Origin: Myotis daubentonii
Lineage: Eukaryota; Chordata; Mammalia; Chiroptera; Vespertilionidae
Length of the DNA stretch: 64,000 nt
Direction: 5' to 3'
Assembly (NCBI RefSeq): GCF_963259705.1
Contig: NC_081844.1
Coordinates: 19,329,715-19,393,714, forward strand
Shown: positions 12,001-21,000 of the stretch, one piece after another
How positions within the stretch are numbered: position 1 is the stretch's first letter
Layout of the letters: every line of letters starts with the position of its first letter
Position numbers and translations under genes: made by a program
The notes under the pieces: model-generated
What the model saw: only the letters and a program-made list of their open reading frames with translations
The model's database searches: none
Told to the model about the DNA's origin: nothing

Positions 12001-15000
12001 CCCAGGAGCGGCAGGGCTGTGATGTTGCAGCCTCTGGAGCGAGGCTCTTGGGTGTGAACCCTGCCGATGCGACCTTGGGCATGTTACTTAACCTCTCTGA
12101 GCCTCAGTCTTCTCATCTGTAAAATGGGGATTAAAAAAAGTACTTACCTCACAATGTGCTTATAAGAATTAAATGAACAAATTCACACCAAGAGTTCCAA
12201 ACAGAGTTCAAATAATGTTGCCACTGTTACTACTGTTTTTGCTGTTACTACACTTTCCCTGGTTACACCTGATAAGAATTATGCATAGACTTGGTGGGTG
12301 GTATATAGCAGGAGCTCAGCATTCATATGCAGGGGCTTCCCAACTCCTTAGGGAGCCTCTAACCATCTTGGGCAGGAGGTGGCCTAAGAACATCATGAAT
12401 TGTATGCATACAAACAGGGCTAGGGGTTACAGCGTACACACTTTTCTGGGGAAACGCCGATGCTTTCCACCAAGGGTCTGCCTGTTAACTCCTGGTGGGC
12501 GGAGCCTACCACCTGGCCAGCCCAAGGCACCGGAACCAGATCGCTGGAGGAACAGTGAGCCGGCTAGCCCGGCACCCAGAGGGGGGCAGAGATATTTGGG
12601 GATGAAGACTTCAGCTCAATATGAAGACCTGGGCATTCTTCATAGTCGAATTAATACTCCAAATAATGATGTTCAGTCGAGCTAGTTCACATTGTCCTCA
12701 GATCTCATGCAGTGGTTTGGAAATGCTGCTGCCAGGGGGCATTCTCCAGGGCCGTGGGCGGGTCCCAGGTGCAGCATTTGTGTGACCGGCCTCCGGGAAT
12801 CTGCCACAGGTGAGTTCCTGCATCTTCTCCAGCATCGCCTGACCTTGCTATCCCTGCTGCCCAACGCCACACCCAATCACTGCAGTTTACCCTGGAGGCA
12901 TCTGACGCCTGGGAAAGCAGATCTCTCCTCACTGACAGATAATTCCAAACTGCTCCCCAAAGAGGGGGCAGCAGGTCACCTGGGAGCGAGGACCCCTGGA
13001 GGGTGGGTGGGCATGATGAGTGTGTGGGCGTGGGGGGGGGTCGCAAATGCCAACACCAGGAACTGGAACCCCTTCCCTCTCATCAAGCCCGGTGACTTGT
13101 GGGGCCCGGAAGGACCCCCAGAGATATCCCACAGCTGGACAGATGAGGGCAGAGTGCAACCCTACACCCCAAACCCTGGGGCACAGTGAGCTGCAGGCTG
13201 TTGCTGGGACAGTTGGTTGTGGGGGTTATGCCCTGTGTGAAATTGATTTTATTTTTTAAAAATATGTCTTGCCGAAACCGGTTTGGCACAGTGGATAGAG
13301 CGTCGGTTGCGGACTGAAGGGTCCCAGGTTCGATTCCGGTCAAGGGCATGTACCTGGGCTGCGGGCACATCCCCAGTGGGGGATGTGCAGGAGGCAGCTG
13401 ATCGATGTTTCTCTCTCATCGATGTTTCTAACTATCTATCTCTCTCCCTTCCTCTCTGTGGAAAATCAATAAAATATATTTTAAAAAATGTCTTTATTAA
13501 TATGTGTTTATTAATTTGAGAAAGAGGAAAGGAGAGGAGAGAAAGAAACATCAATGATGAGAGAAAAATCACCGATCGGCTGCCTCCTGCACACCCCACA
13601 CTGGGGATTGAGCCCGCAACCCGGGCAGGTGCCTTGACCAGAAATCGAACCTTGACCTCCTGATTCATAGGTCAATGGTCAACCACTGACCCACACTGGC
13701 CGGGCTGAAATGGATTTTAAAACATTAAAATACACTAAAGAGAAACTTTGTAAAATATTTCATTTCTCCCACAATCATTTTTTGTGGTCATTCATATTTG
13801 CATTCTTCGAGCTCCCCTGCCATCTACACCCTGACTGTCTGGACTGACTGTGCAACGGGACCAGAGAAGACATTCGTTAAGGATCTGAGACGCAGAGACA
13901 GAGCGGGCACGTGCTGGCCAGCATGCAATCAGGACTCCCACCTGACCAGATCGCTTTCCACCCGGTCAAACCCCTGAGAAGCGAGGGAGGTTTCAGATCG
14001 GTGACCACCATTTCAGCTCCCCGATTTCATAAACATTTACCCAGTTTCTACACACTGAAGTGATTGTTATGGCCACACAAACGGACAGACCACCATGTGC
14101 TTGAGGTTGGCTGGAGACACCTGAATTTTGTTTGTCAACTCGATTTGGAGACCACGTCCCACTGTGTTCTGCCCCACACTGTCCCAGCCTCCTGACCCCC
14201 AAGGCAGAATCTAAAATCATATCACACCACCCTGGCCAGTGTGGCTTAGCTGGTTGGGCGTCATCCGGTGCACAGAAAAGTTGCCAGTTTGATTCCCCGT
14301 CAGGGCACAGGTCCAGGTTGTGGACTAGATCCCCAGTAGGGGGCGTGCAGGAGGCAGCTGATCAATGATTCTCTCTCATCATTGATGCTTCTATTTCATC
14401 TCTCCCCGTCTCCTTTCCTCTCTGAAATCAATAATAAGTTTAAAAAAAAAATCATTGAGCCCTAGCCAGTTTGGCTCAGTGGATAGAGCATCAGCCTACG
14501 GACCAAGGGCACAGGCCTGGGTTGTGGCTCCATCCCCAGTGTGGGGCGTGCAGGAGGCAGCCAATCACTGATTCCCTCTCATCACTGATGTTTCTATCTC
14601 CCTCTCTGAAATAAAAATATACATATATAAAAACATCAGCCGAGGCCGGTTTGGCTCAGTGGATAGAGCGTTGGCCTGCGGACTGAAGGGTCCCGGGTTC
14701 AATTCCGGTCAAGGGCATGTACCTGGGTTGCGGGCGCATCCCCTGTGGGAGATGTGCAGGAGGCAGCTGATCGGTGTTTCTCTCTCATCGATGTTTCTAG
14801 CTCTCTGTCTCTCTCCCTTCCTCTCTGTAAAGAATCAATAAATATAAAAAAAAAAAAAAACATCAATGGAAAAAATACATTTAAAAAATAACTGAGGTGC
14901 CGAAACCGGTTTGGCTCAGTGGATGGAGCGTCGGCCTGTGGACTGAAGGGTCCCGGGTTCGATTCCGGTCAAGGGCATGTACCTGGGTTGTGGGCATATC

Positions 15001-18000
15001 CCCAGTAGGAGATGTGCAGGAGGCAGCTGATCGATGTTTCTCTCTCATCGATGTTTCTAACTCTCTATCTCTCTCCCTTCCTCTCTGTAAAAAATCAATA
15101 AAATATATTTAAAAAAAAAATAACTGAGGTAAATTTTACATTATGTATATTTCACCACAATAAAAAATGACTTAGAAGTCAAGAAAAAACCCCGAATAGC
15201 TGCAGCAATCCTGAAAAAGAACAAAGTAGGTGGGATCTCAATACCAGATATCAAGATGTATTACAAAGCCACTGTTCTCAAAACTGCCTGGTACTGGCAC
15301 AAGAATAGGCATACAGATCAATGGAATAGAATAGAGAGCCCAGAAATCGGCCCGAACCAATATGCTCAATTAATATTTGACAAAGGAGGCAAGAACATAC
15401 AATGGAGCTAAGATAGTCTCTTCAATAAATGGTGTTGGGAAAATTGGACAGATATATGCAAGAAAATGAAACTAGACCACCAACTTACACCATACACAAA
15501 AATAAACTCAAAATGGATAAAGGACTTAAATGTACGACAGGAAACCATAAAAATTCTAGAAGAATCCAAAGGCAACAAAATCTCAGACATATGCCGAAGC
15601 AATTTCTTCACTGATACAGCTCCTAGGGCACTTGAAACTAAAGAAAAAATGAACAAATGGGACTACATCAAAATAAAAAGCTTCTGGACAGCAAAAGAAA
15701 CCATCAACAAAACAACGAGAAAACCCACTGTGTGGGAAAACATATTTGCCAATGACATATCTGATAAGGGCCTAATCTCCAAAATTTATAGGGAACTCAT
15801 ACAACTTAACAAAAGGAAGATAAACAATCCAATCAAAAAATGGGCAAAGGACCTAAATAGACACCTTTCAAAAGAGGACATTCAGAAAGCCATGAGACAT
15901 ATGAAAACATGCTCAAAGTCACTAATCATCCCAGAGATGCAAATCAAAACAACAATGAGGTACCATCTCACACCTGTCAGACTGTATCATCAACAAATCA
16001 ACAAACGACAAGTGCTGGAGAGGATGTGGAGAAAAAGGAACACTTGTGCACTGCTGGTGGGAATGCAGACTGGTGCAGCCACTATGGAAGACAGTATGGA
16101 GTTTCCTCAAAAAACTGAAAATGGAACTCCCATTTGACCCTGTGATCCCACTTCTAGGAATATATCCCAAGAAACCAGAAACACCAATCAGAAAGGATAT
16201 ATGCACCCCTATGTTCATAGCAGCACAATTCACCATAGCTAAGATCTGGAAACAGCCTAAGTGCCCATCAGTAGATGAATGGATTAGAAAACTGTGGTAC
16301 ATCTACACGATGGAATACTATGCTGCTGTAAAAAGGAAGGAACTCTTACCATTTGCAACGGCATGGATGGAACTGGAAAGCATTATGCTAAGTGAAATAA
16401 GCCAGTCAATGAAGGAAAAATACCACATGATCTCTCATTCATGGATAATAGAGACCATTATAAACTTTTGAACAATAATAGATACAGAGGCAGAGCTGCC
16501 TCAAACAGATTGTCAAACTGCAGCAGGAAGGCCGGGGAGGGTGGGTGCAGGAGGTAGGGGGGTAAGAGATCAACCAAAGGACTTGTATGCATGCATATAA
16601 GCATAACCAATGGACATAAGACACCGGGGGATAGGGGAGGCTAGGGGACTGTCTAGGGCGGGGGGGAAAAATGGACACATATGTAATACCCTTTGTAATA
16701 CTTTAAGCAATAAAAAAAAAAAGAAGTCAAGAAAAAAATTACATTTATCTTCTTATTTACTTCTCTATAGAGAAAAAGCAAACGTAATATAATACTAAGA
16801 ATTGGGGGATCTGGGCATGGAAAAGACTTCTTTGTATGATTCTTATAACTTGTCAAAAATGTAGTTGAAGGGGGATAAAGATGGTTGCTTCCTCTCCGCA
16901 CAGGCTGGGAGGCATCTCCAGCAAAGGCTTTATGTTGGCCGAGGGTAAATCATCTCATCCATCCTCACGACCCACCAACCATGACCCCACCTGCTCTTAC
17001 CCTCCTGTCCTCACTGCTTGGAGCTTTCCTGCCTTACCCCATGTCTTCTTCCTGCGCCCTGGCAGCCTTTTCTGGCAACAGAAAATAGGTTTAAAGCCCA
17101 GAAATTGACCTGGCCAGTGTGGCTCAGTTGGTTGAGTGTCATCCCATGCACTAAAAGGTCTCGGGTTCGATTCCAGGTCAGGGCACATGCCCAGGTTGCA
17201 GGCTTGATCCCCAGCAGGGGCAGGCAGGAGGAAGCCAATCGATGTTTCTCTCTCTCCCTCTCCCTTCCTCTTTCTCTCTAAAAAAAAGAAAAAGTACAGA
17301 AATTAAAAGAATCCATTTCTCAGGCTGAGTGAGGACTTATTTGTTCAGAGTCTCAGTCAGTAAGTTGTCCCAAACTGAGCCCCTCACAAGCCCAAGCAAG
17401 TCAATTTGGTGGCATCGCCTCTGAGGGCAGAGATCAGGGATGCTACTAATTTGATTAGTGACCAATCCAAGCGATCATCACTGGGGACAGAAACCCTCCC
17501 AGTGGCCCCCATGACATGGGATGTGCCAAGGCCGGACACCCGGCTCTGGGCAGCCCCTCCCTGCAAACCCTCTCTGCCCTCCTCTCCGCCATAAGCGTGA
17601 TGCCACGCGCCCGCACACCTTAGCGGTAGAAAATGAGCCGGGAGCCACAGAACGAGTCACCCTCGTGATCGAACCTGAGTTCCTCATGTTCTCTGGGTGC
17701 CGAGCTAGCCCCTTCCCAACTGGGGAAAAATCTGAACTAGGAAAACCCCCATCAGAGAACATGCACACACATAGCAAGCCATCCCCCTCTTGGCAAAGAC
17801 CCTGACGGGAGCGCCGCTGCTGCCTTATTCTTAGGGAGCAGACCCCGAAGTCTCCGGATGCCGCTGTCAGTGGGAGGAGGGGTGAATCAGGAAAAGAGCC
17901 AGTTGCCCGCCTGCACCAGAGCAGGCTGAGCAAAAGCAACAGGCACACTGGGGCACAGAGGCTGTGCCACACATTCAAGACCAAGCAAAACTCCTCTAAG

Positions 18001-21000
18001 GTGACCGAGCTCAGGATGGCAGCTGTCCCTGGGGCAGGACGAGGGCGGGGCGGCGGCGGTGGGAGACAGGAGGGAACATTCTAGGTCAGCGGTTCTCAAC
18101 CTGTGGGTCGCGACCCCTTTGGGGGTCGAACGACCCTTTCACAGGGGTCGCCTAAGACCATCGGAAAACACATATATAATTACATATCGTTTTTGTGATT
18201 AATCACTATGCTTTAGTTATGTTCAATTTGTAACCATGAAAATACATCCTGCATATCAGATATTTACATGACGATTCATCACAGTAGCGACATTACAGTT
18301 ATGAAGTAGCAACGAAAATAATGTTATGGTTGGGGGTCACCTCAACACGAGGAACTGTATTCAAGGGTCGCGGCATTAGGAAGGTTGAGAACCACTGCCC
18401 TAGGTGGACTGCAATGGAGCTTGGAGACGTGGGCATGAACACTCTTCTCCTAAGTGAGGCGGATACTGCAGATCAGTACATGTCGTTCTATGCAAATTAT
18501 TCTCCAATTTTAAAAAGGGTAACGGAGGTCAAAGAGCAGCTATTAAGTTCCTCTGAAGTTATGAGAGGTGGGCGGCCAGTAATCTCCCGCAATTCTTTGC
18601 TTCTAAACACTTTCTGTTCCAACAGGGCCAACTGGTTCTCCTGGGGGGCTGGCAGCACACCCCCAGTCCCACAACAATTCGCAGCAGTGCCGAGCATGTC
18701 CGTGAAGGGAAGGGACCGGCCGGGTGTCCCAGGCGGTGCATTGTCTGTACCCCGTCTACCTGACAAGACTCCACCGCTCGGACGCGTCTGACCGATTCCC
18801 TCGACCCCACAACAAAGACCCTCTTTGTTCCCTGCTTAACAGCCTTAGCAGGTCTGTCTAGACGCGCGGTGGCAGTCATTGTCCTGTGATGTCACCGGGA
18901 CTGTGGCCCGGCTCCTCCTTGCCTGCTCGGGCAGGGAGGCTCCAGACGGCCCCAAGCCAGGGGTCCCGGCCCTTGACACCTACACCTGCCTGGGCCTCCG
19001 AGGAAGAGACATGCAGCTGGTGCCCCGGGCCACCGGGGAGAGACGGGACACGTGAAAACCCACCTCCCCCGCAAGAGGTGCTGAGGAGCCCCATCCTGGG
19101 GAAAGACCCAAGTGTGGGGTCAGCCCGCAGTCCCCAGAACTCCCCCCTCCTGCGTGGCTGGTGAGGTTCTCCTAAGGCTGTAGAAGGAAGGTCACATGAA
19201 GGAAGGGGAGCAAAAGACAGAGAGAAAGGGGGCAGGAAAGGAAGAGACAGAGAGCCTCACAGGGAGGCCAAGAGAAACAGAAAAACAAAGAGAAGCAGAG
19301 ATGGAGAGAGAGAAGTAGAGAGAAGGGGAGAGACAGAAAGACAGGCCCAGAGAGGCCAAGAGAAACTGAAAGAGGCAGAGGGCGGGGAGCGAGGCACAGG
19401 TACAAAGAGAGAAAGGTGGAGAGAGAGGAGGAGAGACAGACAGGGAGAGAAGTCAGCTGGTCCCGAGAGGGAAGGAGGTGCCTTCTCCAGATGGCAACTT
19501 GGGCTTCTGAAAAATCAGTTGGGACAGAAAGTGACGCCGCCCACTCTGTAGCCAAGCCCCCACCTTCAGCCGCAGGTGACAGACCCGAGCCTGCACCGGA
19601 GCCCGGACCACCCCAAGCACGCTCGAGGCCTGTTTCCTCGCGGTGCCGACCGGACCTATCCAACAGCCGCACTCGTTCCACGGGCACCTCTCTTTTCTCC
19701 AGGGCAACTACGAGTGCCCACGCGAACCCCTGGGTGGATCGTGCAGACAAGTGGGGACAAGCACGGCCAGCGGCGTTCCAGCACAGGCAAGACGCACGTG
19801 GTGGCAGTAAAGGCAGCAGAGAGGTTTGCATCTTGGGGAGGCGGGTAGCTGAGAGGGGCAGACGGGGCTGGAATGTTCTAAACCTTGATCCAGACTCAGG
19901 TGACGTACAGGTGCACGTGCTAATATTCCATGGAGTTACACGAGTGTGGGTACTCAGAGGTTATCTGTACCACTCCAGTTAAAAAAAAACACACACAACA
20001 ACAGAAACAAACGGATCTGGGCAGGCTGGTGTCTTTTTAGCTGGGGAATAGTGGACAATCTCTTCTTGTTTCATGAACTTGAGGAAGAAAATGGGAAGTC
20101 TTCCAGAGGCCACGTCTGGAGGGATGAGCAGAAACAGAAGGTGTACTTCCCCGCAGGCAGCAGCCTGAAAAGCGGCCATCCTCCCACCCCCCTCCAAGTC
20201 CCAAAGCTGGGAGGGGGGATTTCCAAAGATTGTTTAATTGATTTTTCTCCTATTTAGATGCAGATGATCATGTCTGGGGCCCAGGAATCCAGACACACGG
20301 CTTTGTGTCCACTCAGCCCCGTGAAGGCTCCGGTCTGAAACTCGCACAAAGCCAGACACACAAGTCTTCAGAAACACGCTGTTTCCTTTTTGTCTGGGGC
20401 TCCAGGGAGCGGGTGCTCTGAGCAAGGGCTCGGACATGCTCCCATCTGCAGGATCCCGGGACCCTGTCCCTGGCTGATAATTTTTTGAAAAGGTGCTAAG
20501 ATTTTTGAGGTCTGGAGTAGGGGTGATAAAAAAAGGTGGGGGTGCTCCAATTAGGGGTTGACCCATCAAAGTTTCAACTTGAATTTTTCTCCAAATTCAG
20601 GGCTCTGGAGTGGAAAGCACGCAATGCTTTAAATCAAGCAGCTAATGGGCTAGGATTAACTGGAGTTTGGCTCCAGTCTCTGCAGATCTGACTTATATAA
20701 GGAGAAAATGTTTCTCTCTTTCTCTCTGCCCATTGTTTCCTAGTCTGTCCCTCGAAATGCCCCCTCTGACAAAGAAACTGGAAGGCTCACTGGTTGACAC
20801 CCTGCTCAGGAGAGCAGGAAAGACACCCCTATGCCCAATATACACAGCTTTCTCTTCCCTCAGCTGCAAGGAGGTACCACCCCCCAAGGCTAACACATCC
20901 CCCAATATCCCTGCCTGGTCCCCGCCAAAACACAGCTGGGGCGTGGGGCACTTCTGAGGCAATGCCATTCCAGTTTCCTGGCTGTGTGGCTTCAGATAAT

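Noticed and set aside
13271..15114. Regularly spaced repeats resembling an array
   Set aside because: Spacing and direction vary and each unit is a SINE of about 170-220 bases. This is a mammalian genome, so CRISPR is not relevant.
15466..16471. Possible host gene encoding an RT-like protein
   Set aside because: It is the end of L1 ORF2 with a frameshift and a stop, inside an insertion with target duplications.
19172..19831. 219-codon minus-strand frame rich in Leu/Ser/Phe that looks like membrane segments
   Set aside because: It is a translation of the purine-rich tract read from the other strand, not a protein gene.
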